The position numbers were made by a program, and so were the translations under genes. A stretch of 64,000 nt of DNA from Icerya purchasi (lineage: Eukaryota > Arthropoda > Insecta > Hemiptera > Monophlebidae): NCBI GenBank assembly GCA_039619475.1, contig CM077115.1, positions 64,114,864-64,178,863 of the forward strand, read 5' to 3'. This document shows positions 1 to 11,275 of this stretch, piece by piece (within the stretch, counting starts at the first letter, position 1; each line of letters opens with the position of its first letter). Below the pieces are notes generated by a model that was not told the origin of the DNA, did not search any database, and saw only the letters and a program-made list of their open reading frames with translations.

Positions 1-1256
1 TTTTGTCGCGACTAATTTTTCTACTTTAAATTCTGCTGTTCGTAATTAACCTAATCGGATTGTTTTTAATTAAATCGCTCGTAATTGGTTATCGGATATC
101 AAATAGATCTTATCGGTAATCTACCTCCTCTATTCACAATTATTGTGCAACATTTAGATTTATTTAGAAAAAAATTTGGCTTTCTGACTAGTTGCACTAT
201 TTTTAACAGTAATACCATCTTGAGATTTCACCAGTAGAACTACTTCATCTACATTTCGCAGCCTGGAGATTTTCCATCATCTCCAATTGAACTCCTCTGT
301 ACCGCGCTATTATCTTCTTGATTATCATTCGTTTGTTGCTCAGTCCTTGAATTTTTCTGACACTTCTTCTTTGAATCGAATACATTTCTGAGATATGTGG
401 TTATCAGTTTCTTTTCCAGCCATAAATACTATTTGTTCTTTCTTCACTTGTAAAAGTAAGTGATATTTTAGTTTTTCTCAAATTGTTTGGAGACAGCCTA
501 TTACTTTATTAGCGTACGGTCATTAAAACTATTGTATACGATATTAAAAGTATTACTTCATTTTTTTCTTGGTACATATAAACCGAAGCTGTCTCCATCT
601 TTTGGTCATAATTTTATGCTCTATGATTCGCTGGAAATAAAATATGAAATTTTTGCTCTAAGATATTCGAAGTTTATTATAGTTGCAGCTGAAATACTAC
701 CTGAGCTAGAGCTTCATTACTCCATATCCTTTTTATCACCGATTTTACTTTTTAATATAATATGAGTGTTTCTAGAACTTTAATATTCCGTGTCCTGGTA
801 TATTAACTCTTTTGGTAGTACTGACGCTTCTGCGTACTTCGGTAAAAAAATCTTTCATCTCATTATTTTTAACGAAAAAATCGATTGCATATAATTATTC
901 TTATTCTCCCTTAAACACTTCGTTATTAAACTCACTATATTAATTTCTAGGGTTCCTATCCATACTTTTTATTTTAACGATTTTTCTATTATCCAACATT
1001 TTTTACGCAAATTCTTGCGTTTATTTATTTGTTTTATGTTCTAGATCTCTAAGAATAAGGTGATATTTCAATAGTTCCAGCGTATGAGTTTTAATCACTT
1101 ATTATATATTCTTTCCCAAAAAAAAAAGCACCAAGCACTACAATATTTTAGTATATTAAATTAATTTTTTTCATATATACAAAAATCTTCATGTGTATGG
1201 TAATTTTAAAAATATAAAAGATTACTTAATTTAAGTTTTTCCAATTTTTAATATAT
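1..1256. other. Gene-free AT-rich stretch
   Basis: No convincing coding signal is visible. The minus strand of about 150-460 can be read as a short lysine/glutamate-rich peptide interrupted by stops, which could be the remnant of a retroelement first ORF, but I cannot match it to a family. The segment just before 1257 may hold eroded upstream sequence of the LINE that follows. Confidence 0.4.
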
Positions 1257-1673
1257 ATGTCCCATTACATGTTCATCCAGCTGAATCTTCCCGCTCATCC
1301 CTGGTTTTACGATTTCCCTTCACTTCGTCGTTCCACCGTTGTGTCTATTGTTCGTTTTCGCCTTAACCACAGTCATCTGCCTTCTTCACGCTTTCGTTTT
1401 CTTTTGACCCCCTCCCCAAACTGTCCTCTTCATCCTACTTACGAAGCTACTTGTGATCCTAATCATATCTTTTTTGAATATTCGTCCCTCTCGGCGGAAC
1501 ATGCTACCCTTTATTCTAATTTATTATCTCTTGGGCTTCCTATTCCTTATTGCGCCTCTTATATCCTGTCATTTCCTCCGTTGTACATTGTTTCAGTTCT
1601 TTCTACATTCATTCTGTCAATCTTTGATCGTATCCGTATTAAATTAACCATTCCTTCTTCATATTGTTTCTGA
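1257..1673 (+). pseudogene. LINE (RNase H-bearing non-LTR retrotransposon) C-terminal remnant
   Basis: The 138-codon reading frame matches the region that follows RNase H in insect non-LTR retrotransposon ORF2. It has an RFRLNHSHLPSSRF segment (family pattern: LR-x-GH-x-x-L), then a Cys/His cluster with NCP and CDPNHIFFE (family pattern C-C-H-C). The last expected cysteine is replaced, and the reading ends in a stop just before an A-rich tail. Copies of the same family lie at 41.6 kb and 53.4 kb; all three share a YSNLL-like motif after the cluster. Only the end of the element is left, so it is a 5'-truncated dead copy. The family assignment is strong; the clade (I, Jockey or related) is inference. 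Confidence 0.75.
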
Positions 1674-1708
1674 GTGAAGGTCCTTTATCGACGTGCTCAA
1701 ACAAATTT

Positions 1709-1714
1709 AAAAAA

Positions 1715-1745
<31 letters not shown>

Positions 1746-1770
1746 ACAAATAAATAAATAAACAAATAAA
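1709..1770 (+). repeat. (TAAA)n tail of the preceding LINE
   Basis: About fourteen near-perfect TAAA units with a few C substitutions follow the stop codon of the LINE fragment by about 35 bp. An A-rich simple-sequence tail at this place is the usual 3' end of such retrotransposons. Confidence 0.85.
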
Positions 1771-2116
1771 AAGTTTGTATACAATGGTTCACATTAATAT
1801 TCGGGCACCATTTTTTAAAACGTCAACAAAAAAAATAAGAATTTATTCCTGAAATTTTATAGGAATCCCGAAAAAATATGAACTCCAAAACATGTGTGTT
1901 AAAAAATAAGTTGAAAAACTAAAAAATGGCACAGCCTCGATTACAAAGAACATAAAAACGCGAAATGCACTTCATATTAATATTCGAGCACACATAAACC
2001 TGCACCTGAGAAAAACACGAATGAGATTTTTCCGAGAGCGCATCAAACGCGTCACCACGTACGCAAACGTTACGTTCGTCCGGAATTTTTGTAACATTGT
2101 ATAAAATTACGCCAAA

Positions 2117-3151
2117 ATGTCGCGGAAGAGGGCGAATACATCATTTGAGATGGAGCAGACCGTAATTTTTAATAATGCAAAGCGTTTATCCTCCGAACGT
2201 TACATTGCAGAGGTACTAAATATATTCCGAAAAGCACAGTACATAATATTTTGAATCGTTTTAAGAAAGAAAATCGCACGGTTCAATCCGTTAGAAACGC
2301 AGGCCAAAGAAGTTGACAAATTACAATACACATTTTTTGGAAGCTAGAAATTAAAAAAAATGCAAAGATAAGTGCACCGAAACTAAGGACTGCCCTATGC
2401 GATAGGAAAAACGAACTAATTTCAGCCGAAACAGTGCGTAGAGCTGTAAAAAATGTGGGCTACAATTAGCGCACCGCTCGACCAAAACCATTTATTCGTC
2501 CCACTAACCGAGTAGAGCGTCTCGATTTCGTAAAAAAGTATCAGTGTAAGCCAGAAGAGTTTTGGTCTCACGTCATTTTCACTGATGAGTCGAAATACAA
2601 TGTATTTGGGAGCGATGGCAAAGAAAAAGTATGGCGTAAACCAAATTCAGAATACGAACTTTAAAAATTTAAGGCATCAGTGAAACACGGTGGAGGTATC
2701 ATAATGGAGTGGGGGTGTTTTTCGGCAAGTGAAATGGGTGCTTTGGTGTTTAAAGACGATACGATGGATGCTGAAAAATGCATTATTGACATTCTGCGGA
2801 AGAATTTAGAGCAGAACGTAGAAAAATTGGTAATCTTGAAGTCGTTTTACTTACATCAAGATAACGACCGATAGCACAACGCCTTAAAAACTACGGAATG
2901 GCTCTTATATAACTGCCCTCACGTGCTCAAATCACCCCTGCGGTCGCCGGACTGCAACCCGATAGAAAATTTATGGGACTCTCTTCAACAAAAAATACGT
3001 GACAGGTCCGTTTCAAGTGAAGTGAGTTGAAAGCTCTTCTAGAGGAAGAATGGAAAAGGATTCCGGTTGCTTACTTGCGACAATTAATTTTTTCAATGCC
3101 ACGAAGATAAGAACTATCAGAGCAGTCAAAGGAGGTCACACAAAGTATTGA
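2117..3151 (+). pseudogene. Tc1-family transposase (DD34E), inactivated
   Basis: Translation across frames gives a full-length Tc1-type transposase. The N-terminal helix-turn-helix part starts MSRKRANTSFEMEQ. The first catalytic Asp lies in FTDESKYNVFGSDGK, the second in HQDND, and the Glu in SPDCNPIENLWDSL; the spacing from the D of HQD to this Glu fits D34E. The C-terminus KGGHTKY ends at 3151. At least one frameshift (near 2226) and several in-frame stops break the gene, including one right after HQDNDR. It would have cut and pasted its host element at TA sites. It cannot make protein now. Confidence 0.92.
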
Positions 3152-3254
3152 TTTCATCATATCTTATATATTTACCGTACTTTAAGGACGTAGTTTTACT
3201 TTTTTTTAGGGCTGCAGGAATAATAACGTGACGCGAAATTTCTTGTGTTCTTTA

Positions 3255-3906
3255 ATTTATAATAATAATATAATTTATTTATTTAAAATCGCTCGGTAGC
3301 TGGGGCCATTTGCAACGCTGAGAAGTTACGTCTTATATAAGCAATAGACTAATAAATGAAAAGTACAAAAAAGGAAATTAAAATAAACAAAAGAAAGAGA
3401 AAAAAGAAAAGAGAAAGGAGACGAACGCTGCTATACATCAAAGTTATATAAATAGGAAAATTCGGGTAAGTTTAAAAAATTTGAAAATGTGTTTCTATAC
3501 GCCGTTTCATTGTCCGCCAGAATTTCGGCCAAACCAGCATCCTCCTCGAAACGCGCGGCTCTCTCTTGTCGAAATTTGCGGCACAAATTAATCTGATGCT
3601 CCACCGTAACCGGCATTCCATAAATTTCACATATAGGTTTAGGTTGTTTTTGAAAAGCTCGCTATGTGTTTAAAGGCAGTATGCGCAGGCGAGCTAATAT
3701 TGTTTCCTCATGTCTGTATGAAGTACTCCATCGTCGGAGGTTTCCTTTGACTTTGTACAGCTTTTGCGAGAGACAGTTTTGTTCCTATTCGTGTTGCCAA
3801 ACGGAGTATACATATTTTTTTAGTTGGGTCTTTAGATTTTGGCTGTTTTTCCTAATCTGGACTCTAAACTTTGATAACTACTGCACACTGGCGTTCCACG
3901 GAGGGG
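3255..3906 (-). mobile_element. 5'-truncated LINE inserted in the Tc1 element, with 13-bp TSD
   Basis: On the minus strand the end of a LINE ORF2 is readable. It runs from a W-rich linker (about 3850) through RHEETILARLRI and CEIYGMPVTVEH to a terminal NLPEFSYLYNFDV near 3431. This is the post-RNase H region with its Cys/His cluster, with one frameshift. The 3' UTR ends in AAATAAATAAATT-like sequence near 3255. The 13-mer CTTGTGTTCTTTA sits on both sides (3242-3254 and 3907-3919) and is the target-site duplication. It interrupts the right inverted repeat of the Tc1 element, so the LINE arrived later. Confidence 0.9.
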
Positions 3907-4082
3907 CTTGTGTTCTTTATAATCGACGATGTGCTATTTTTTATTTTTTCAACTTTTTCCTTAACATATATATTTTGGAGATCATATTTTTTTGGTTTTT
4001 CTACAAAATTTCAAAAATAAAATTTTGTTATCTTTGTTCTTGACGTATTATTCATTTAGAATAATGGTGCCCGAATATTAAT

Positions 4083-5702
4083 ATGACTCATTCTATGTAT
4101 TAATGCGAATTCGATATTTGTGCTGCGATCTTTTGACGACAGTTTAGTAGAAATCAATTATTAGATTTCATTATTTTATTTTCGGTTTCTCGAACGTCAA
4201 CAGTTATCAATACCCGGCCGATGTCTCTTTGTAACCACTAGATAGATGATACAACTGCGGTCCACGGGGGGGCGCGGACAGCGTCATGTGTCGAAACATC
4301 GCGTGGTATCGGTATCGAACGGTAAGAAGATGAAAAAGCCGGCAAGGGTAGAATAAATATAGTGTGGTTGCAACGAATTGATGGTTATAACGATCTGGTA
4401 ACTGATCTAGCTGTTAGTTGTGCGATAATGCCGACCGTCGCTTAGTCGAAGATGAGACTGCGTTTTCATTATGCTTTCGCGAAGTTCAGGCACGCCGATA
4501 AATGTGCTGCCTGTTACCACTTCGATGATCGTTCTATTCACATATGTTTTCTTTCATATTATTTGTTTGTTGTGTTTCCTTTTCCGTTTCGCCATGCTGA
4601 GGAATCGTGCTAATTACAACATTATTCACCGGGTAAAAAAGGGAATTTGCAAAAATGTATGTATGTACACACATATGTGCATATATGTATGTATTGATAC
4701 GAATTCGTGATTTTATCTGGCGATGATGTCGAGCTAGAAATTATTCTCTGGTTAAACTGATTAATTTTCGATCTCTCGGCATCAATCCTATTATTTATCG
4801 TCGTCCGAGAATACGGCCGGGATATTTACACGGCCGAATTTGTAATTTCCGAGCCTCGTCCGATTTCGAAACGTGTTAAGGGGTTGTGTAAGTGTCCTGC
4901 TATGTATGCGACAACAGGATAGCGTGTGTCGGCCGCGTGAGCCGTGTGAGATGAGCGTTGTAACGGCTATGTACTATTAAGTGATAAGATTTCGGCAATG
5001 TAAATTTGATTAAACAATTAACGAGCCGATTTAGTTGAATAAATGTAGTTCAGTTACCGTTAAATGATCAAAACCGATGGTCGCGAATACTTTGCTATCT
5101 TCGAGTGACGGTTCTGTTTTATACTAGTCTACGCAACGTTGTATATTTACAATATTCTAGTCGTCGTCGTCTAAAAGTGGAGGAAAAGAAGGGTCGATCG
5201 AATAAAAAATTGTTACGAATTTATTTTGTGTCTGTGACTGCAATGCCGTGTAAAAATTTATAATTTTGTCGTAAAATATACGATAGTGTTTTTTGCAAAA
5301 AGGTTGTACCTTATTGAACACGTGGTGCGGCGGTACCACCGTGAGAACTCCCGCGAAAGGGGGTAAATACACCCGTGGTGCGGGGACAGGTTCGCGCTTG
5401 TTTCGCTTAGTTTCCGACGTGTTTTTCTTTTATATTAAAAGCAAGTCCTCTTGGAAACGAAAAGATTTATTTCGTCATCAGGAGCCGAATCCATTTCATA
5501 AAAAAAGAAAAATAGAAATTCATTTCAATATAGATATTGTATGTACTCAAATTAGCCAAATTAGTCCCTAAGGAATTTATTTCCATGAAAATTAATAACA
5601 CATTCAACTGATTTGGTAAGGATATACATGTTCCCTTCGCTACTTTCGCCATTGTTAACTTATTTCACAGAATCAAAAATTTTCTTTTATAGTTTAATGA
5701 TT
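4083..5702. other. Gene-free stretch, CpG-richer between about 4200 and 5450
   Basis: No long reading frame or recognisable domain is present. From about 4200 to 5450 the base composition is less AT-rich than its surroundings, with many CG dinucleotides (for example around 4260-4330, 4790-4960 and 5330-5410). This could be an unannotated first exon or regulatory region, or simply unique DNA free of transposons. No start codon context or splice site lets me call a gene. Confidence 0.35.
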
Positions 5703-5710
5703 ATCTAAAC

Positions 5711-5957
5711 CAGGGGTGACCAACCCAAATGATCTTGCGGGCCACTTTGGAAATGCATCATAACTCCGCAGGCTGCATATAAAATCATATATCCCCATAT
5801 TAGATTTAGACCCACTATACACTTTAAGGGTGAAATATAAAACTTGTTATATTAAATGTTCCAACATGCGCGTGCAATATGAGTTCGCAGAACATAATTT
5901 TTTACTACTTTGGCCATCTCGCGGGCCACAAAAATGTTCAAGACGGGGCCAACTCTG
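5711..5957. mobile_element. hAT-type MITE, 247 bp, 8-bp TSD
   Basis: The left end reads CAGGGGTGACCAACCC and the right end, on the other strand, CAGAGTTGGCCCCGTC: imperfect inverted repeats of the CAGRGKTGRCC type used by many hAT elements. The 8-mer ATCTAAAC flanks it directly on both sides (5703-5710 and 5958-5965), matching the 8-bp duplication made by hAT transposases. The interior contains GCGGGCC boxes near both ends and no coding capacity, so it was mobilised in trans. Confidence 0.93.
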
Positions 5958-6326
5958 ATCTAAACAATGCTTGCATAGATCACCCTATATTGTAGTATGG
6001 GAAACTCTAAAAAGCAATATTTTATCAAAAATTCTATCAGCCATTTAAAAATGATTCTAACAGCTAGATAAAAATTTATTTTTCCGTTATTAAGATTAAT
6101 ATTTAATTTTTAACGTTTTTGTTTTAATTAACAGAATAACAGAGTCTAATAGTTGGTTCAATAAGAAAACAACGAAATTCCGTTTCCGCGTTATTTTATG
6201 AAATTTGAATATTAAAAACATAGATTCTTTATACGTGATAAGATTTTTACACAGATCATAACTGAAATTTAGAAAACATTGATTTTATACATCTATTAAT
6301 AAAAAGTCGAAGTATTTGTCTGCAGG

Positions 6327-6369
6327 ACGAGCCTTTCGGGAACACACTTGTGCAAGTACAATAATACTC
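6327..6369 (-). repeat. 43-bp inverted repeat, copy 1 (partner 8090-8132)
   Basis: The segment containing CGAGCCTTTCGGGAACACAC matches the reverse complement of 8090-8132 with one mismatch. Weaker similarity extends about 60 bp further on the outer side (both copies have CGATTCTTCTTAA in the same relative place). The two copies lie 1.7 kb apart. They may be two insertions of one short unknown repeat or the ends of an eroded element; neither edge shows a clear target duplication. Confidence 0.7.
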
Positions 6370-8089
6370 ATTAAACTGATAACGATACGTAGCGAAGTAT
6401 TTAAGAAGAATCGGAATTGGAATTGAATCGAAATAATTTTTCCTAGATATTTCGTTCATACATCGAATAACTGAATTACCCGATGCGTTATGCTATGGAA
6501 GCCAAAAAAAAGAGAAAAAACTGAGTTAATTTATACAAAACAAATTTTCGAAAGGTATCCCTTGCGAGTGTTGTTTGTATACTCGAAATGATTTAAAATT
6601 TCTAAGTTATAATTGATATAACCTGTAACATTCAAATAAAATCGGTCAATTTATATAAGCTGTACCCACTTTTTATTATTTCTGATTTAGTGCTCTTTGA
6701 TTTAAAACATAATGTACAATGGACACAAAGAGACATAGATAAACATAAATTCTGAAAAATATCGTTTTATGTTTTAAGTTAATTGTATATAGTGATACTA
6801 AATGCCACGGTTTATTTTGCTTGAAATAATTATTTTTTATTCAGCTTTTATTTATTAAAAACGTGTATAGACAGGTAATGCTCGCTGAAAATAATAGTGT
6901 AACTATGAATGTATAATGTAAATTTTTAAGAAGGCCTTAAAAAATTTCAGTTCTGAATTGTTAAGAACAAGTTGTAACTTGAAGTAGGTCACAGTATTAG
7001 TCAAATCGCACTTGCAGAGCTTTTGCAGCAACTAAAGTGTACCTTGAATTAAGTTCTACGAGGCAACAAATAAAGCTTGGTTTAACAGAACTTCAGTAAA
7101 TTTAAACTATAACAAATAAAATTATATATTCTTTTGATGGCTAATTAAATTATAATTTCAGTATTAGTACATATTATTTCGAGAACGTATTTACTTGAAA
7201 AATAAGAAAAAGCTTCGCAAAATTGTCATTTAAAGTAATGTTTAATTTAATTGTTCTAATTGCATGTTATTAATAAAATGTGAAATACACTATAATGATC
7301 TGATCCTTAATTTAATGACTAAAATAAAGTCTTCAATAAGAGAAAATTTCTGTACAACGTCGAGTCATTTATAATGTTCAAAAGAGATCGGACAATTTGT
7401 GAAATAATATTTTAATTTATAGTTCAATAATTAAACTAACAGTTTGAATAGGTAATAAGATGCAATCGGAGAAAATATATTGATTTCTTTTGCACACTGT
7501 TGAAAACTTTTGTGTTATGTGAAATACTTAACTAATAGTAGTATTAGACAAATATAATTTAAATGAATAAACTTTTTTTAGTTCGTAGACTTCTTATTAA
7601 CATCTAGTTCAGGTAAGTGAACTTTATTTCATATTTTTTTAATGTTGCTACAATCGAAAATATATACAATGTTACATACGGTTACGAAATTTTATTTACT
7701 ATGTTTTACAATGTTATTAAATGAAATTGTTTTATTACTTTATTTTTAAGGTTGAGTTTAATAAATTTCCCGCATTTTAATGGAAAAATATCTTAATAAA
7801 ATTGTTAAAAACGTTTCTTCCTTTATTTACTTAAATTAAAAATCTGGAAGAAAAAATTACATGTACTTTGATTTAAAATAAACTAAAAGTTAAAAATTAT
7901 AGTGCATAAAGTGTAAATAAACAATAAAAAAATGATTTATTATTATTAAAAAATTAATAAAATAAATTATTGTGTATTTTTTATTAAGAAAAGTAAAGTA
8001 ATTATTAATTTTTCAATAAAATTGAATTTTAAAGTGATGAATACTACAAACGGTAATCGATTCTTCTTAAGTAATTTTCGATGCTTTTT

Positions 8090-8132
8090 GAGTATTTTTG
8101 TACTTGCACAAGTGTGTTCCCGAAAGGCTCGT
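8090..8132 (+). repeat. 43-bp inverted repeat, copy 2 (partner 6327-6369)
   Basis: This is the partner of the repeat at 6327-6369, in the opposite orientation and with one mismatch. A short reading frame crosses it, but the similarity is at the DNA level and reads in different contexts, so I do not treat it as coding. Confidence 0.7.
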
Positions 8133-8538
8133 GTCTGCAGGCATCCGAATTTACACTATCCAAAAGCTGCTAAATTTTATTTCTGCTTCATATCTCTCTC
8201 TTATAAAGGAACAAAGACAAAAATTGTACAGCACGTTTTATAATAGCTGGAAAAGTAACTTTTTAATCGACGTATTTTATTTACCTGATTATGGAAAAAC
8301 TAGGAAATCTCAATAATTATAATATTAAATGGCTCAAATTTTTAAAAAAAGTAAAAATCAAGTTTTAAAAAAGTCATTTTTAAAAAATTCAACAGACCGT
8401 CCTATAATAGGTATCGAATTTAGTTTTCTTTAATCGGCGTACTTTTGTCGGTATAACACTGTAAAAATACAAAAATTTTTAAATTCAGGATCTAAATTTG
8501 AAAACGTATACATCTAAAGCAGTGAGGGCGAAAATTTA

Positions 8539-9141
8539 CCTCCTTCAAATATACGAAGAAAAAACGCATTAACTAAGGACTGGAAAAAATTTAACCAGAA
8601 CCAAAGTCTCCCGATTTCAGTGGAAATAAATACTGCACCTGCTCAGCGTTTAAAGTGAAGAAAATCTCCCTGGACTTGCAGCACAAATACAGAGATCCCA
8701 AAAGAAAGCCCAGAGAAATGGAAAATAGCGTGGGAGCTGGACAGGAATAACATAAGAAATTCCTGATTAATAGAAGGTCCACGGAAAGAGCTCTCGGGCA
8801 TAGACTTACCAAGAAGAGAATGGAAGATGTTAAATAGGATAAGGACAGGACACAGCAGATGCGGCTATATGATGTACGAGTGGGGCTTTAGTGAATCACC
8901 TAGCTGCTGTTGCGGAAACTCTCGTAAAATAATACTGCACGTTGTCGAAAAATGTACAGTCTTTTCTTCGGGTCAGTGGTGTTTAAAAGATATACATGAT
9001 GTAAAAAACGACGCCTTAGATTATCTGAAACGATTATAAATTAACCTATAATGATTTATATTATTTTTATTTTAATGTTAATTTCAATTTTATCTGACTC
9101 TTTATGTTTGACGATTATACGAAGAAGAAAAAGAAGAAGAA
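8539..9141 (+). mobile_element. 5'-truncated LINE with (GAA)n tail and 13-bp TSD
   Basis: The plus strand encodes the C-terminal part of a non-LTR ORF2. It reads a DLPRREWKMLNRIRTGHSR motif, then a cysteine cluster CCCGNSRKIILHVVEKC (pattern C-C-H-C), and stops at 9037. The linker upstream has a stop. The 3' UTR of about 100 bp ends in GAAGAAGAAAAAGAAGAAGAA-like repeats. GGGCGAARATTTA occurs at both edges (8526-8538 and 9142-9154, one mismatch) as the target duplication. The product would have been the end of a reverse transcriptase polyprotein; the copy is dead. Confidence 0.88.
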
Positions 9142-9347
9142 GGGCGAAGATTTAAAAAAAGTCCGCAGCCCATTCCACGGAAGCCTGAGTTCGCATTTTT
9201 TTTTTAAAAGGCGTATTTGCATCGCTAGAATATATAAAAACTATGAAACTCCAAAAATTTCAAAATTAAAAACATTTAAAAATGTGAAAATCAGGCTACA
9301 AAAGAAAATTTCAAAATTTTCATAGCCCATTCTATAGTGGCTAACGA

Positions 9348-9845
9348 TTTTTTTTTTTTCATTAATAACGCCCATATATCATTTTTAAGTACAATGGTCA
9401 TTGTAGCATATGGGTCAGGATGAGCAGGCTACTTCATATCTTACCTAGTAAGATACCCAAGTAGAATTTGTATACACGTTGGGTCATTTGAAAGGATAGT
9501 TGAAAGTGTAACGTCGGCGAACGCGGAGCGGGCAAGCACCACACATTGTTGCATCAAGTGTTCCACAGAAGGGTAGGAAGAATCGGAACAGAAATGGCAT
9601 GTGGGTGGACCTTCAAGTACATAGTTATGTGAGAGCGCCGTATGCCCAACCCGCAATCGATTCAAAGCAGCATTATCCCGACGCGCAAAGTAAAAAGGAA
9701 TACTTTTCGTAACGTATGGTTTCTTTTGCCACTGGCTAGTCCACTCAGCCATCATACATTCGTAGAAATAAACCTTCTTTTCACAGATTGTTAGGGCTGC
9801 TAACGGCATTGGTGCGCGCAATGTAGAATTGAACGTCAAGTCGAC
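9348..9845 (-). mobile_element. 5'-truncated LINE with poly(A) and 10-bp TSD
   Basis: On the minus strand an uninterrupted 132-codon frame (9839-9441) gives the ORF2 C-terminus of another LINE family. It has a tryptophan-rich linker, AALNRLRVGHTALSHNYVL, then CHFCSDSSYPSVEHLMQQC (C-C-H-C cluster), and ends in TR-stop. The 3' end is a poly(T) run on the plus strand at 9348-9359. TGGCTAACGA flanks both sides (9338-9347 and 9846-9855). The open frame suggests a younger insertion than the LINE at 8539. The 5' truncation removes the reverse transcriptase. Confidence 0.9.
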
Positions 9846-10079
9846 TGGCTAACGAGATTGATTCTTTCTTTAATCAGCGTATTTTTTTTTTTCTGCAAAG
9901 TATTACAAAAACACAAAAGTTTAAAAATATAAGCGCCTAAATTCGCAAAAATATACAATTAAAGTGGTAAGACCGGAAACGAAAAGGAGTCCCTTTCAGA
10001 GCCTCAGCAGTTATGTACCATCCATATATATCTGATGTGTGAAGTAAAATAAAAATAAAAACATGGCAGTGTTAAAAGG

Positions 10080-11275
10080 AAAGAAATTAAAATGCGCCTC
10101 GAGACACAAACAGAAGTGAAACTTCAAAGGCGTTTTTCCCAACTTCGATTTAAGGGTATTAGTAACAAATTTACTAAGAGTAAGAACCAAATGGAGAGAT
10201 ATGTGGTTCTTATAAACATATTTATAAAGTTTCACTTAAAGAAAAACGAAAACAAATAAAAAATTAATGCATTTGTTTTAATAATGTTTTCATTGATTGT
10301 TCGATTGTGTAAAAGATACAATAGGCTTATGGTAACTAAAATATGAAATATAAGTTTTTGATGTAATTTTTTCAACATATCTAGAAAATACTGCAGCAAT
10401 GGTAGATCCGTACTTTGCCGTTGATTCATTTGGATTATTATGAATATTTAACTGAAGTTCTATTTGAAGAAATTCTATTAAAAGCAAAGAATCGTCTGAT
10501 GCGAAATTGATGTTGAAGTCTTGAGCTAATATCATTGAAAGTGTATGTAAATTATCTTTTAATAACCTTGAACCATCGTGAGTGAAAGGGAGTAATCTTC
10601 AATGTATAAATATAATTATATCATCGACCCTTTGATTTGGAGAAATATAAATGGCGATAATAATTATTTCTTTTCCATCTTCCGTCTTACATTGAACAGT
10701 ATACATATATCCCCAACATCTGTTTGACAAAAATCTAATTGCGCAACATTGTGTATTGACATATCAATATTAGAAGTAACATTATTTGACTATTACGATA
10801 AACTGCAACCCCTCCGATGCAATTGAAATTTAGTATATTGATAATATCGTCATTATTCATCACCGTTTCTGTTAAGATTCAAATGCGGCTTGCTTCAGTT
10901 ACAGTTCCTTTGAGATCATTGACATTCTCTCTTTATATGCTCGATGCATTTCCTTTTCCGATTCTTTATATCCATTTTTCATGTTTGATTAATTTTTGAT
11001 ATTTTAAATTGTAATAAATTTATTTCTTTATATATATATATATATATACATCAAAGCGGTATAAAATGCAATAATATGCAACATAAATTTCAGTTCAATA
11101 TATTACTGACTATGTGTCTATTACGAATTGTTAGATGCATTAATACTTACTGTTCAGAAGAACTATTGGTTATTTATAATATATCCTCGCTCGCTCCCTC
11201 GTTTTGCATGGTATCTCCCCATATAAGGCACGCTTAAAGAAGTTTGACTTCAAAAAAAACTTCCTTCCGCAACTA
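10080..11275 (-). mobile_element. Helentron/Helitron-like element remnant with EEP endonuclease, copy 1
   Basis: This is paralogous along its length to 50765-52300. The minus strand encodes part of an exonuclease-endonuclease-phosphatase (EEP) domain. It reads TETW-type upstream sequence, then MILAQDFNINFASDDSLLLI (GDFN motif with G changed to Q), STAKYGSTIAAVFSR, and SYFSYHKPIVSF (the H-K-P end of the fold). Stops interrupt it upstream. Small GAAGTTTCACTTC-type palindromes occur near both ends (10113-10125 and 11239-11251) in opposite orientation. EEP domains occur in LINEs and in Helentrons; the YFSYHKP ending and terminal hairpins favour the latter. The boundaries are approximate. Confidence 0.65.

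Larger units (their letters stand above)
1793..4082 (+). mobile_element. Tc1-like DNA transposon with IR/DR ends, carrying a nested LINE
   Basis: The first 20 bases (attaatattcgggcaccatt) recur perfectly inverted at the right end. The inverted match then continues with substitutions for roughly 180 bp on each side. On the left an internal copy of the terminal motif lies at 1975-1990, about 182 bp in; on the right a degraded counterpart lies near 3211-3228. Long inverted repeats with a direct repeat at each end are the IR/DR layout of Tc1-like elements. Removing the LINE at 3255-3906 and one 13-bp duplication leaves about 1625 bp, the normal size of a Tc1 element. It encodes a broken transposase (2117-3151). 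Confidence 0.92.
5966..8329. other. Gene-free, very AT-rich stretch
   Basis: No gene or complete mobile element is recognisable. The main structured feature is a pair of inverted 43-bp repeats (6327-6369 and 8090-8132), listed separately. Confidence 0.4.

Noticed and set aside
487..765. 92-codon open frame near the left edge
   Set aside because: No motif, AT-driven composition, and no splice or start context; treated as chance or eroded sequence.
3666..4043. 125-codon plus-strand frame with many Cys and Phe
   Set aside because: It is the antisense shadow of the LINE linker on the minus strand and then runs into the Tc1 inverted repeat.
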